A stretch of 64,000 bases of DNA from Allium sativum (GCA_030737875.1 CM060910.1:69572501-69636500), one strand, 5' to 3'. Shown: positions 1-11,057, counted from the first letter of the stretch. The notes: a model not told the origin generated them from the sequence alone. Numbers and translations are program-made.

Positions 1-395
1 TTTTAGTTCTCACACCAGTCACATGACTGACCTGGAGTTTATTGTTTTAACCTAAACTCTGGGTGCCCTTATTTTGACACGGGCAGCTAGTAGTTTTGGT
101 TTTTGCAGATTTATATTCACAGGATCCTGGTTTACAGCTGGAACGATATCTGGAAAGCTTTGTATCCGTATATCCCATTCTAGTTGTGTATTGTATTATT
201 TTTCCGCTGCTATGTATTTAAATGTAATTTAAATCTCTGATATTTCTGTGTAATATTCTTTTATACTCTGTATATTCTTGTAATCTGATGCATTGTTGTA
301 ATATACAATGAAATGTTCTTCTGTATGCGTTCTGTTGTGGTTTGTTCTCGAACTATCCGACGCTTTCCTTTACGGGGAGGTTGCGGGTCTTCACA
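1..395 (+). mobile_element. 3' end of a Ty3/gypsy-type LTR
   Basis: Non-coding segment ending in GCGGGTCTTCACA, the form expected of a plant chromovirus LTR 3' end. It shares order and wording with the reverse complement of the LTR starting at 62724: ATTCACAGGATCCTGG at 114-129 matches the complement of 63023-63038, and AATGAAATGTTCTT at 307-320 matches the complement of 62841-62854. The two are therefore related LTRs in opposite orientation. The rest of the element lies left of the window. The exact end is inferred from terminal wording only. Confidence 0.5.
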
Positions 396-702
396 GATTT
401 ATAAAGTGAAATTTCAATTTTTCAGATTCTTTAGAAAGATATGATTAAACAGATTCAAATATTTCTCATTTTGCTCGATTCTGATTTAAAATGAATTATG
501 TACAGTCAGTCAAAGTTCAAATTTAAATTTTCAAACTACAGCGCTGTTTTAAACTCTTTTTGTAATTAAATTGAATTTATTTGTTTTAAAATAAATATTT
601 AGTCGTTCTTAGTTAAAATAAATTATTTTAAATATTAAAAATCCATTAAAATTTCTAAAATAGAAATTTTAAATTGGCCCCAAAACTCTGGGTCGTTACT
701 AT
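396..702 (-). mobile_element. LTR-like fragment inserted in copia RT
   Basis: Very AT-rich segment. Read on the minus strand it begins at about 702 with GTAACGACCCAGAG, resembling the 5' terminus of plant gypsy LTRs (TGTAACGACCC or TGTAACACCCC; compare 38326 and 62724). It abuts copia element A exactly where A's reverse transcriptase stops making sense, just after the residues GALQY, so it probably truncates A. No matching second terminus is seen, because the LTR ending at 395 abuts it. The call rests on one terminus. Confidence 0.35.
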
Positions 703-1600
703 ATTGTAATGCACCAATTATACTTCTATAGAACCTTGCATCTAGAAATGCTTCTCCTTTGTTTTTAGAAAGTTGAATGTTAGTAATCATAGGAGTTGGT
801 AGAGGGTTTGCATTGTCCATCTTGGCTCTTTGAAGGATTTCTGAAATATATTTTCTTTGATTGAGATGGATTTCAGAATTAGATCTTTTGACTTCAACAC
901 CCAGGAAATAACTTAAGTCACCGAAGTCTTTAATTGAGAACTCTGCATTCAATCTTTTAGTGATATTGTTAATCTCAGATTTATTGCTTCCTGTAATAAT
1001 GAAATCATCAACATAAATTAAAATATATGTGGTATCTGTGCCAGAAATTTTTTTAAAAAAAGAATTGTTAGATTTAGTTGAAGTATATCCATAGTTGACA
1101 AGTGTTGATTTCAGCTTGTCAAGCCAAACTCTAGGAACCTGCTTTAACTCATAAATTGCTTTGTTGAGTTTGCACACCAATCTTGTATTGTTGCCTTGAC
1201 TGAATCCTTCTGGTTGTTGCATAAACACTTCTTCCTGTAAATCACCATTAAGAAAAGCATTATTGACATCAAGTTGTCTGATGTTCCAATTCCTAAACAA
1301 GGCTATTGACAATATTATTCTGATAGATGTGGGTTTCACAACAGGTGAAAAAGTTTCAGTAAAATCAAAACCACACTGTTGTGAATAACCTTTAACAACT
1401 AACCTAGCCTTGTATTTAAAAATTGAACCATCGGAATTTTTCTTTAACTTATATACCCATCTGCACCCAATTATATTTTTATTCTCTGGTTTTTCAACCA
1501 AAGACCAGGTTCCTTTACTAATTAAGGCATTATATTCTTGTGCTATAGCTTGTTTCCAATTATCATATTGGACAGCTTCATGAAAGGAGTCTGGTTCATC
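703..1600 (-). pseudogene. copia A reverse transcriptase, partial
   Basis: The longest open stretch starts at 1501. It encodes the copia RT: the GCRWVYKLKKNSDGS entry motif, KARLVVKGYSQQ, QLDVNNAFLNGDLQEEVFMQQP, a YELKQVPR motif (usually YGLKQAPR) and the catalytic YVDD within ILIYVDDFIITGS. It ends with FYRSIIGALQY, after which the sequence is unrelated LTR-like DNA. About 270 residues of RT are readable, and the C-terminal thumb and RNase H are missing. The stretch 1502-1600 carries the IN-RT linker with stops. RT copies element RNA into DNA in cytoplasmic particles; this copy cannot, because the domain is truncated. Confidence 0.85.
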
Positions 1601-2497
1601 TTAAAACACAACAGTATTAATATTTTTGGGTTTAAAAATACCACACTTTGCTCTGGTTAACATTGGATGCCGATTGAGATTATCTCTATTCTCCCTGTCA
1701 TGACTGATCTTTTCAGATTGTTCTCTAGCAGATGATTGATTGCTGCTTTCAGTAGTTTCTTGAAATGATTGATCTTGAATTTCAATATTGTCATCAGTGA
1801 CATGCTCTTGACCTGGCCCGTCTAAAGGCACTGCGAGTTGAGAGCTAGTGGTGGTTTCTTTAGTAGCTAAAGATGATGGCACCATCACTTGAACATCCTC
1901 AGGTAAATCAGGTATAACCACTCTTGGCTCAACAACTTTTTCAGTTGGCTTACAATTAATATTCTTCAATGGAAATTTCTTCTCATTAAATTTTACATGT
2001 CTGGAAATGTATATTCTACCAGCAATATCTAGGCATTTAAACCCCTTCTGTCTATTGCAATACCCTAGAAAAGTACAGGATTTAGATTTGAAATCTAATT
2101 TGTGAGCATTATATGGTCTTAAACAAGGGAAACACTGACATCCAAATACTTTTAAGTGCTGATAATCTGGTTTAACTTTAAATAAAATCTCCTGAGGACA
2201 ATTAAAATTTAGTACTTTTGTAGGTAATAAATTTGTTAAATGCACACCAGTTACAAAGGCTTCAGGCCAATATTTAAGGGCATTGAAGCTTGAGCAAGTA
2301 GAGTCAAACCTATTTCAAAAATATGCCTGTGTTTCCTCTCAATTAATCCATTTTGTTCTGAAGTATATGGGCAAGTAACCCTATGATTAATACCTTCCTT
2401 TTCAAAAAAATAATTTTAATGGTAAGAATTTTCTTCCACCATCTGTTTGAAAGGTTTTAACATGATGACCATTCATATTTTCAACCTTACTAATATA
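1601..2497 (-). pseudogene. copia A integrase C-terminal half, broken
   Basis: An open frame of about 214 codons (1601-2245) encodes the integrase C-terminal zone, including HLKVFGCQCFPCLRPYN, SCTFLGYCNRQKGFKCLD and YISRHVKFNEKKFP, followed by a low-complexity acidic/polar linker. The stretch 2246-2497 holds the remainder of the catalytic core in shifted frames; a QNGLIERKHRH-like stretch with the third catalytic acid is still recognisable. Frameshifts separate it from the preceding frame at 2498. Integrase would insert element DNA; this copy is inactive. Confidence 0.75.
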
Positions 2498-3778
2498 CTA
2501 CATCACCACATTACTCACTTCATTTTTAGATTTGAACATGTATATCCAAGTAAATCTGGAATAAGCATCAATAAAAGAAATATAGTACTTGTAACCATAT
2601 ACTGAACTAGTGGATGCTGGTCCCCATAAATCAGTTGCCACTAACTCAAGTGGATTAGTATAAACTGTGTGTGAATTTGGAAATGCAAGTTTATGAGACT
2701 TTCCCAATTGACAAGAAGAATAAACACATGAATCAGAAATATTGCTGACATTCAAGTTATTGTATTTCATAATTTGCTTGACAATTTTAACACTTGGATG
2801 TCCTAACTTGCAATGCCACAAATCAAATTGCTTACTACACTCAGAATCATTTACAATAGTAGAGAAGCACACTTTATTTAAGCAACTAGGATTTCTAGAA
2901 TTAGTGACATCAAATCTGTAAAATCCTTTAATCTCATTACCCTGCAAAATAATTTCTTGTGTCAGAATGTCTTTGACAATGCAAGAATTAGGATAAAATT
3001 CAAAATATACATTGTTGTCCTTAACAAATTGGGAAACACTGAATGGATTCTTTTTAATAGAAGGGACCCTCAGCAAATTTTTTAGAATAAGTTCTTTAGG
3101 TCCTTTTAAACTTGCATTTCCAGTATGTGTGATATGTGCAATCTTGCCATTACCAACTAAAAGATTTTGTGTACCTTTGTATTCTTTGTTTCCCAAATTG
3201 AGATTGTTTAAATTGTTGGTAACATGATTAGTAACTCCTGAATCTGGATACCAGCAATCATCAGTAGCATCATCAGTTGAAATTGAATCTGCATTAGAAT
3301 TTTCTGATTGATTTTTGTTATTGTCTTTCTGCACATTCACCAAGTTGAAACTAGAATTATTGCTTGATTGCCCTGGATTCACACTAGAATTGTATCTAAA
3401 ATAGCATTTATTGGCAGTGTGACCAAGTTTTTCACAAATTTGGCATCTAGGTCTAGTGTTGTTATTTCTTCCTCTGCCTCTGCCACGATTTGACTGACCA
3501 CCTCTCTGAAAATTAGGCTGATTTTGATTTCTTGAAACATTGCCTTGATTTTTACCCCTACCATATGTAGTGAAATTAACTGACATGTCTGAAATCATAT
3601 TTCTTTTATGATCAATTCTGCCTTCATGGGCTAATAGGATTGAATACACATATTGTAGACTTGGTGTAGGATCCATAGACAAGATAATTGCAGAAACCGC
3701 CTCATAGTCATCATCCAACCCACTCACAATTGACAACTCATGTTCAGACTCAGGAATTTTTTGCCCTGCTGAACTCAA
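2498..3778 (-). pseudogene. copia A gag C-term, protease, integrase N-term
   Basis: One open frame of about 426 codons. In order it shows the gag C-terminal helix region (SIVSGLDDDYEAVSA), a Gly/Arg/Asn-rich linker (residues 75-110), the CCHC zinc knuckle CQICEKLGHTANKC (about 112-125), the protease active site in WYPDSGVTNHVT (about 176-187), the pre-integrase HHCC-like motif LWHCKLGH, and the start of the integrase core with the first catalytic Asp in LVATDLWGP. It is flanked on both sides by frame breaks. The protease keeps the D-S-G triplet. Confidence 0.85.
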
Positions 3779-4316
3779 TTGATCACAAATGTTTTACTTT
3801 TAGCAAATATTCATTCATTGTTGAATCACCTTTTCTAATACTATGGAGAAGTCTTCTGTGATGCATGATTCTTGCAGAGGACTGTGCAGAAAAATTCCTA
3901 TCAATCGTTGACCATACTTCATTAGCAGTTCTAACCCCAATTAACTAAGGTAGTATGTTTGCTCCAATGGATGACATCATCCATGCACAGAAGAGACTAT
4001 CTTGTCTCTGGTATGACTAAAATTCTGGATTTTGTACAAGTTTATCCTCATTATCTCTAACAAATTATAGAGGGATAATTTTTGTTCCATAAATGTAATC
4101 ATTAAGACCGTATCCTTTAATTGTTGTTTCTACTTGCAATTTCCATAATAGATAATTTGATTCATCAAGTTGGATTGAAATAAGCGAGCTTTAGGGTTTG
4201 ATGATTGCTTCCATCAAGTCTTGAATGGGATCAGGAGGCTGTGGAGGTTGATTCTGTGCAGTTGAGCCTCTTGCACCGGATACGTTGACACTGGCTTCAT
4301 CACCAGGTCCAGCCAT
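3779..4316 (-). pseudogene. copia A gag N-terminal region, broken
   Basis: A start codon at 4316-4314 opens a frame beginning MAGPGDEASVN with a Pro/Gln-rich leader. The copia gag motif LDESNYLLWKLQVETTIKGY follows, then a region resembling VWSTIDRNFSAQSSARIMHH. Several stops and shifts interrupt it (for example after about 40 codons), so no continuous product is possible. Position directly downstream of the LTR and primer-binding site supports gag. Gag would form the particle shell. Confidence 0.7.
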
Positions 4317-4770
4317 GATGGAAGAATTGTCGCAGATCCGTCAAGAAAGGTAAAAATTATTCTGAATCCAGAGACTTTGAATTGAGAATTTAAGGAAATT
4401 CTCTGTTTGATTACTGAATGATACCTTTAAGACTTGAATGATGAATATTCTTGATTGTAAATAAGCCTGACTAGTCTTATTGGACGTCTCTTTAATCAGC
4501 TAGATCAATTTCTTTACTTTCTTGATCGTTTTCTTGAAGAAATCAGATGATTTTTACCACAAAAGCACCAATTGAAGAACTGTTGCAGTCAGAGAAATCT
4601 CTAGGCGAGGCACAGTTCTTTGTTGATGCCAACAACTCTCAAATGATAAGGTTAACACCTTTGATGAGAGGGTCCAAATGATGGTATTAAGCCGATGGAC
4701 AAAAATCTCTTAGAATCGGAGATTATCTTGGTCAGGATTAAGCAGCTGATGCTATTAAGCACAGTAAATC

Positions 4771-4783
4771 TACTCTGATACCA
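4771..4783 (-). other. primer-binding site of copia A
   Basis: On the minus strand the sequence reads TGGTATCAGAGTA, the usual plant copia site that pairs with the 3' end of initiator methionine tRNA. It lies at the gag-side edge of the 5' LTR. Confidence 0.8.
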
Positions 4784-5058
4784 AGTTAGACTTTGAAGAA
4801 AATAGAAATGCTTTTGTTATTGCAGCGGTAAAACTTGTAATTGTTTTCAATACAATGAATTATGTGATAAACTGTACATAATGAGGCTTTATATAATAGA
4901 CGATACAAAAGATAAATGGGCTAAGCCCAATTGTAACGGGGAAGTAAAGTAACGGACCTAATAGCCTATTACTTTTATTTTGCAAGGGATTAACTCTAAT
5001 AATGTTAGACATCAAAACCTGGTTAACCTTTTGAATTTCTTTCAAACCTACCCTGACA
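4784..5058 (-). repeat. 5' LTR of copia A
   Basis: About 275 bp between the primer-binding site and a TGTCAGGG terminus (complement of 5051-5058). It contains a TATATAAAG-like box on the minus strand near 4895, consistent with a small LTR promoter. The partner 3' LTR is lost with the truncated 3' end. The inner boundary could also be 4794. Confidence 0.65.
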
Positions 5059-6205
5059 GGTCTCCTTGAGATATAAGTGTAGTATTAGTAATAATCTGGA
5101 ATGTATAGAATTTCAATAAGGGAATGAATGAGAAGAATGCACAATAATGATGATAATTCTTGTTGTGAAACAGATCTTAATGGTCATCTAAGGAGGAAAA
5201 ATCAAGTGAGAAACGCTGGATTCTGATACAAATAAGTGAGTCTGACATTGAAATTATCCCTGCTTATCAACTTTACCAATTGTCTACCAAAAATTAGTTT
5301 AGTGGAAGGATTTTCAAATCAGAGTGTACATGAAGAAGTCGAAAACTATTAAAAAAAGGAAAATGGATTACTTGTTGCATATGTTCCTTGTTTTACAGCA
5401 CATAAAATAAGACATTCAGAACGGTTGCATTAGTAATGGTTATAACCATTGTAAATGCACTTTTCAATGTAAATACCCATGATAATAGAGTATGAGGCAA
5501 CTTTGCCATAAAATAGCAATATTAATAACTATTAATTATGAACAATATTTTTTTAGTAATGGTTTTATCGTAAGTCCTAAAATGAAATTTGAACAAAAAC
5601 CGAAGTTGGAGGAGCAAACATGTCTCAGTATTAATTCATGTGTGCCAATCAAACCTCCATCATTCAATACTAGTATATTTAATTAAACAAACTCAAAAAT
5701 TTGATAAATAAACGGGTGAAATTCAATGAGACAATGAATATTTGAATAAGGTGGTTTGATCTCCAAGTTGAAGCCAAATTACATACTTCACAAGGATAAT
5801 GTATTATCAAGTAGTGCTACAGGGTCCGGAGGTAAACTAACATTTTGTGCGGACCTAAAAACGAAGGGATGTAATTCATGGAACGTTCTCGCAATTCATG
5901 GGCATACGCAAAATTCAAGGATTTGGATTATTTTCGCACACAATGACAAATTGATTTCCAGGCCTAACAACATTTATGATGTATTATTTTGCAGACTGAG
6001 CTAGAAAGAGATCCTCAAAATGAAACATCAAACTAAATTAATATTGGCCACGGCATTAAATTCATCTTATGAAATGTCAGCATATGGAAGCAATAACTTC
6101 AATATATAGAACAAAAATCCAAAAAGAAATGGATCTGGGACCACATTCCAACGAGTCAGTTGTTTTTTAACTTGACCCCAACAAGATGATCATTGATCAG
6201 GTTAA
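5059..6205. other. no gene recognised
   Basis: AT-rich sequence between copia A and the hairpin cluster. Short open frames (for example 5492-5686 and 5756-6004) have no recognisable domains or codon signature. I see no TE terminus or RNA gene here. Confidence 0.6.
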
Positions 6206-6327
6206 GGTTGCTTCAGCAACCCTTCGGATTGTTGAAGCAACCGTTGGGTTGCTGAAACAACCCAACATGTTGGCTTTTAATAAGCCAGCCAAAGGTAAAT
6301 AACTTTAGTCGGCTAATTAAAAGCCAA
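6206..6327. repeat. cluster of three fold-back hairpins
   Basis: Hairpin 1 is GGTTGCTTCAGCAACC (6206-6221) against TTGTTGAAGCAACC (6229-6242). Hairpin 2 is GTTGGGTTG (6243-6251) against CAACCCAAC (6258-6266), a perfect 9-bp stem. Hairpin 3 is GTTGGCTTTTAATAAGCC near 6270 against its near-complement near 6310-6327. Related GGCTTTTAAT wording resumes right of copia B at 11056. This looks like a subterminal repeat array of a DNA transposon, possibly element H, split by B. Confidence 0.55.
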
Positions 6328-6390
6328 CTAAAAGAGAGGGATTTTTTTTTAGAAAAAACCCCCTCTCATTAGCCGGCTTATGGGAAATAA

Positions 6391-6671
6391 TGTTGGCTTT
6401 TCAGGAAACAATTAATTGTATTGTTAAATTAGCAATTGTATTAATGAATTGAATAAATTAAGGGAAAATCAAGAATTCCTATTTTAGATATTCTAGATAA
6501 TGAATTCCTAGAATACTCTAGAGAGTGCACTGCATTATAAAAGCAAGGCAATCAAGCTGATGTATGTAGCAATCAAAATTTGTAATCAAAAGAAAAGCAA
6601 TGAAAATTTCCTTCTCATTAAAATTATTCTCTCAAAAATTCCTTCTTCTTCTCTTAAAAATATACCTAACA
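6391..6671 (+). repeat. 5' LTR of copia B
   Basis: 281 bp, beginning TGTTGG and ending CTAACA. It is collinear with 10764-11057 throughout. Near its start it lacks about 12 bp present in the 3' LTR; the missing stretch lies between two TTGG copies, so slippage deletion explains the length difference. TTATAAAAGC near 6536 is the likely TATA box. Confidence 0.9.
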
Positions 6672-6672
6672 G

Positions 6673-6685
6673 TGGTATCAGAGCC
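6673..6685 (+). other. primer-binding site of copia B
   Basis: TGGTATCAGAGCC starts one base after the 5' LTR. It matches the complement of the plant initiator methionine tRNA 3' end. Confidence 0.9.
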
Positions 6686-6725
6686 GTAGATCCTTGCAAT
6701 TAAAAAAAAAACAAAGTGCAAAGTA

Positions 6726-7740
6726 ATGGCTTCTCCAAGCAATACTTTAGCAAGCATCAACTCCACCTATAGCAATGTCCAAGTTCCTTTATTTGAAGGA
6801 GAAAATTATGATTTTTGGGCAGTAAAAATGGAGACTTTGTTCATCTCTTTGGATGTCTTGGAGTTCATCAAACAAGGATATGAAGACTCAACAACTGCGG
6901 TAGAACGTACAGCAGCCAAACTGAAGTATTAAAAAAGAAAAAATCACAGATTCTGGAGTTCTTGGAATAATTCAAAGAGGAGTGTCAAACACCATATTCC
7001 GAAGAATTATGAGAGCAAAAACAGCTAAGGAAGCATGGGAAATCTTGCAACAAGTGTTTGAAGGGGATTCAAAAGTGAGAACTGTCAAACTTCAATCTCT
7101 AAAGAGAGATTTTGAAAATGAAAGAAAATGAAAGTTTGTATGAGTATTTAATATGCTTTCCGAATTAGTGAATCAAATGAAGTCTCATGGAGATATAATT
7201 GACGATCGTAGAATCGTTGATAAAATTTTGATAAGCTTAACTGAAAAATTTGATCCTATGGTGGCTGTTATAGAAGAAACCAAAGATTTATCAAACATGA
7301 CCATTCAAGGCTTGGTGGGTTCACTTAGATACGACAAGAAACGGTTGTTACACCGTATGGAAAAGACGGTTGAAAACACATTTCAGTCCAAACTCACCAC
7401 TCAATTAAATAATGACAAAACAATAAAGCAAAATAATGGCGAGTCTTCTAGAGGAGGCAGATCTGGCAAAGGAAGAGGAAGAAAATTCACGCGGAAGAGG
7501 TCGAGGCACCTATGGCGGAAGAGGAAGTGATGAAGGAACAAACAAATGGTGTGGAATTTGCAAAAAAAAAACTCTCATGAAGAACATGATTGCTGGAACA
7601 AAGGAAAGCCACAATGTCATAATTGCAGAAGGTTCGGGCACATTCAAAAGGACTGTCGCCTTGGTAAGCCACATAACACAACATTTGGCGGAGCAGAAGA
7701 TATGGAAGGGAGCTTGTTCTTTGCTTGCCAAAAGGCAATT
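6726..7740 (+). pseudogene. copia B gag, frameshifted
   Basis: Starts with ATG at 6726, 54 bp after the primer-binding site. The first frame (68 codons) has the gag entry PLFEGENYDFWAVKMETLF and ends prematurely at 6932. The homologous protein continues in other frames: AKTAKEAWEILQQVFEGDSKVR, then 7153-7530 with LVNQMKSHGDIIDDRRIVDKIL and a basic tail. A CCHC knuckle CHNCRRFGHIQKDC lies at 7615-7656 in yet another frame, so at least three shifts break the gene. Gag would form the RNA-packaging particle. Confidence 0.8.
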
Positions 7741-8320
7741 GAAGAATATATGGTACTTGGACAGCAGATGTAGCAATCATATGACAGGAGACAAAAATGC
7801 ATTCAATGACATAGATCCTTCATTTGGTTCGAAAGTTAAACTTGGCAATGGAGAGTATGTTCAAGTTGAAGGCGAAGGCAGCACTAGAGTTGCAACAAAG
7901 CAGGGAAGTAAAGTTATTCATGACACCTTTTATGGTCCTAAATTAGATGAAAATTTGTTGAGCATTGGACAACTTTTAGAGCATGGTTATTCTCTTAAAT
8001 TTGAGAATCGAGAATGTAAAATCTTTGATTCAAAAGGAAAAGCTACTACCGTAATAAAAATGACAAAAAACAGAAGCTTTCCCTCCATCTCAATTATGAG
8101 AAAAATCATAGCTTCATGGCAAAAAGGAAGACGACACTTGTTTATGGCATAAGAGACTTGGGCACTTAAACTACAATAGTCTCACATTGCTTTCACAAAA
8201 GAAGATGGTGTACGGGTTGCCAACAATAAAAAAGAAGAACATGGAGTATGTGAAGGCTGTGTACTTGGCAAACATCATCGGCAAGCGTTTCCAAAGGAAG
8301 GATCAAGGAGCGCCAAAGAA
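7741..8320 (+). pseudogene. copia B protease and pre-integrase region
   Basis: The protease active-site region is at 7751-7790: W-Y-L-D-S-R-C-S-N-H-M-T. The copia consensus at this place is D-S-G, and here the third residue is Arg (AGA at 7766-7768, one change from GGA). This would be expected to disable the protease. The frame runs on through KLGNGEYVQVEGEG and ENLLSIGQLLEHGYSL to a stop at 8152. The pre-integrase CEGCVLGKHHRQAF motif lies in a shifted frame before 8321. Confidence 0.75.
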
Positions 8321-9070
8321 GTGTTGGAATTAGTACACACGGATGTATGCGGTCCTACGAGCACATTATCTCTTGCTCAAAACAAGTACTTTATTTTATT
8401 CATTGGTGATTTGACCCGCATGACATGTGTTTATTTTATGAGACAAAAATCTGAAGTGTTTGTTATATTTAAGAAGTTTAAAGTTTTTGTTGAGAAACAA
8501 AGTGGCAGGTCCATAAAAGTTTTGAGAAGTGACAAGGGAAAGGAGTATAACTCCAATGATTTTGATAAATTTTGTGAAGAAGAAGGTGTGGAGAGGCAAC
8601 TAACTATTAGGTATACACCTCAGCAAAATGGTGTATCCGAAAGGAAGAATCAAATAGTGATGGAGATGGCTAAATCAATGTTGTTTGAGAAAGGCATGCC
8701 TAAAGAATTTTGGCCCGAGGCTTTAAATACAGCTGTTCATTTGCTGAATAGATGTCCAACAAAAGCTGTATGGAATATGACGCCGTCTGAAGCGTGGAGT
8801 GGAAGAAAGCCTTCAGTGAATCATCTTAGAGTCTTTGGGAGTATTTGCTATGCTCAAATTCCTACAGAAAAAAGGACAAAGCTTCAAGAAGCAAGTGAAA
8901 GATGCATTTTTATTGGCTATAGTTCTGTGTCAAAGGGATACAGATTTTACAACTTGGAGACAAAGAAAGTAATCATCAGTAGAGATGTTGTATCTGATGA
9001 GACGACATCTTGGAATTGGCAAAAGGAGAAAGTGGAGGATAAAACTGTTCCAGCAGTAATTTTAGAATGA
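8321..9070 (+). pseudogene. copia B integrase core
   Basis: An open frame of about 249 codons covers the integrase core. The first catalytic Asp is in LVHTDVCGP, the second in LRSDKGKEY (usually RSDNGGEF) and the Glu in QQNGVSERKNQIVMEMA. The C-terminal zone continues with VNHLRVFGSICYAQIP, RCIFIGYSSVSKGYRFY and VIISRDVVSDE. The D-D-E triad is present, but the frame is cut off from protease upstream and RT downstream. Confidence 0.85.
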
Positions 9071-10149
9071 AATCCAACAACACTTGTAAATAACCAATGT
9101 GATTCATCTACACCAAGTTCTCCATCTAGCACTTCATCCTCAGTAAGCCATAATTAATCATCTCCATGCTCAATCCCAATAAAAATGAGGAGTTTGGATA
9201 TTTTTGCTAGGTGCAACTATTGCGCAATGGAACCAGAAAATTTTGAAGAAGCGGTTAAGGAAGATGCTTGGAGGAAGGCAATGCAAGAAGAGATGGATGC
9301 ACTTGAAAGGAACAAACATGGATGTTGGTTGATAAGCCAAAAGAAAAAGAAACCATTAGAGTAAAATGGATCTACAAAGTGAAGCATAATCCAGATGGTT
9401 CAGTTCTTGATCAAAGTGAGACTCATTGCAAAGGGCTATTCTCAACAGCCCGGTATTGACTACGAAGAGACATTCGCTCCAGTGGCACGTCTTGACACCA
9501 TTAGAGCTTTAATATCACTTGCAGCCCAAGAAGGATGGAAATTATATCAGCTAGATGTAAAATCGGCATTCCTGAATGGAGAATTGAAAGAAGAGGTTTA
9601 TGTAGAGCAGCCTCAAGGATTTGAGATTGAAGGACAAGAAGGAAAAGTTTACAAACTAAAGAAAGCGCTTTATGGGCTAAAACAAGCACCACGCGGATGG
9701 TATAGCAATATTGACAATTACATCATGGAGAAAGGCTTTGAGAAGAGCAAGAATGAGCCTACTTTGTATGTCAAACGGCAAGGTATGGACAGTATTCTAA
9801 TTATTGCACTTTATGTAGATGATTGAATTTATACCAGAAACAATTTAAGTTGATTGAAGATTTTAGAAAAGAAATGATTAAGAAATATGAAATGAACAAT
9901 TTGGGTTTGCTGCATTTTTTCCTTGGAATAGAAATCTCTCAGGGAGATGATAGAGTTTTTATTTGTCAAAAGAAATATGCTGAGAAAATATTGAGAAAGT
10001 TTGGGATGCTTGGGTGTAATCCAGTTGATACACAGCTAGTTGTGAATGAAAAGCTAAAAAAAGAAGATGGGTGAAGGAAGATTGATGCTAGTTACTACAG
10101 AAGTCTAGTTGGTAATTTATTTTACCTTATTAATACAAGACCCGACATC
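9071..10149 (+). pseudogene. copia B reverse transcriptase, broken
   Basis: RT begins near 9230 (FEEAVKEDAWRKAMQEEMDAL). After a frameshift it continues at 9395-9826 with [42 protein letters not shown] and [10 protein letters not shown]. The catalytic tetrad YVDD is followed at once by a TGA stop (9824-9826). Downstream, 9823-10074 holds LGLLHFFLGIEISQGDD and the KKYAEKILRKFGM segment. The region 10080-10149 joins to RNase H (YYRSLVGNLFYLINTRPDI). At least three breaks separate the parts. Confidence 0.85.
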
Positions 10150-10725
10150 ATGTTTGCGGCCAGCCTACTTTCTCGGTTCATGAATGATCCTAGTCATATC
10201 CATCTAGGTGCAACAAAAAGGGTGCTGAGATATATTCAAGGCACTTTGGAATATAGGATCAAATATGAAAATAATGTTGAAACTAATTTATTTAGGTTTT
10301 GCGATAGTGACTGGGCAGGAAGTATAGATGACATGAAAAGCACTTCTGGATATGTGTTTTCTCTTGGATCAGGAGCATTTTCTTGGTGCTCGAAGAAGCA
10401 ACAAACAGTTGCTCAATCTTCTGCAAAAGCTGAATATATTTCAGCCAGCCTAGCTACCCAACAAGCAATATGGTTGAAGAAAATACTAAATGATTTTGGT
10501 GAGAAACAAGAAGCAGTGACTATCCATTGTGACAACAAATCAGCCATTGCTATAGCTAAGAATTCAGTCCATCATGGAAGAACAAAGCATATAGCCATCA
10601 AACATCATTTCATTCGAGAAGCAATTGAAAATGAAGAGATGCAGCTGAATTTTTGCAAAACAGATAATCAAGTTGCTGATATTTTCACAAAAGCATTGAA
10701 GCCTGATAATTTTAAAAGATTGTGA
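10150..10725 (+). pseudogene. copia B RNase H domain
   Basis: An open frame of about 191 codons. RNase H residues are visible: Asp in FCDSDWAGSIDD, Glu in QSSAKAEYISASLATQQAIW, Asp in IHCDNKSAIAIAKN, and the terminal HHFIREAIENEE and QVADIFTKALKPDNFKRL motifs. It ends 38 bp before the 3' LTR, as expected. It removes RNA from the RNA/DNA hybrid during reverse transcription. It looks intact, but its upstream fusion partner is broken. Confidence 0.85.
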
Positions 10726-10750
10726 GATCTTCTTGGGGTTCAAAAACCAA

Positions 10751-10763
10751 GCTTACGGGGGAA
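10751..10763 (+). other. polypurine tract of copia B
   Basis: GCTTACGGGGGAA directly precedes the 3' LTR, the normal place for the plus-strand primer. Confidence 0.7.
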
Positions 10764-11057
10764 TATTGGAATTAATCTTGGATTTTTAGGAAACAATTAA
10801 TTGTATTGTTAAATTAGCAATTGTATTAATGAATTGAATAAATTAAGGGAAAATCTAGAATTCCTACTTTAGATATTCTAGATAATGCATTCCTAGAATA
10901 CTCTAGAGAGTGCACTACATTATAAAAGCAAGGCAATCAAGCTGATGTATGTAGGCTATCAAAATTTGTAATCAAAAGGAAAGCAATGAAAATTTTCTCC
11001 TCATTAAAATAATTCTCTCAAAAATTCCTTCTTCTTCTCTTAAAAATATTCCAAACA
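10764..11057 (+). repeat. 3' LTR of copia B
   Basis: 294 bp, collinear with 6391-6671. It starts TATTGGAATTAATCTTGG, where the expected TG has become TA, and ends CCAAACA. Confidence 0.9.

Larger units (their letters stand above)
703..5058 (-). mobile_element. Ty1/copia element A, 3'-truncated
   Basis: Minus-strand copia element read from the 5' LTR (4784-5058) through primer-binding site, gag, zinc knuckle, protease, integrase and reverse transcriptase. It stops within RT at about 703. The RNase H domain, polypurine tract and 3' LTR are absent. Reading frames are broken at several places, so it is not functional. Short gag motifs (a DESNYLLWK-type start and one CCHC knuckle) suggest an Ale/Retrofit-like lineage, but that assignment is tentative. 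Confidence 0.85.
6391..11057 (+). mobile_element. Ty1/copia element B with both LTRs
   Basis: A 4.67-kb plus-strand copia element with two clearly homologous LTRs, primer-binding site, gag, protease, integrase, RT, RNase H and polypurine tract, in that order. Gag and pol carry several frameshifts and stops. The flanking five bases (AATAA and CGGCT) do not match, so no target duplication is visible. Motifs in RT and RNase H resemble the Tork/Tnt1 group; this is tentative. Confidence 0.9.

Noticed and set aside
5756..6004. 82-codon plus-strand open frame
   Set aside because: No recognisable domain, no supporting start context, and TE-rich AT-rich surroundings; likely chance.
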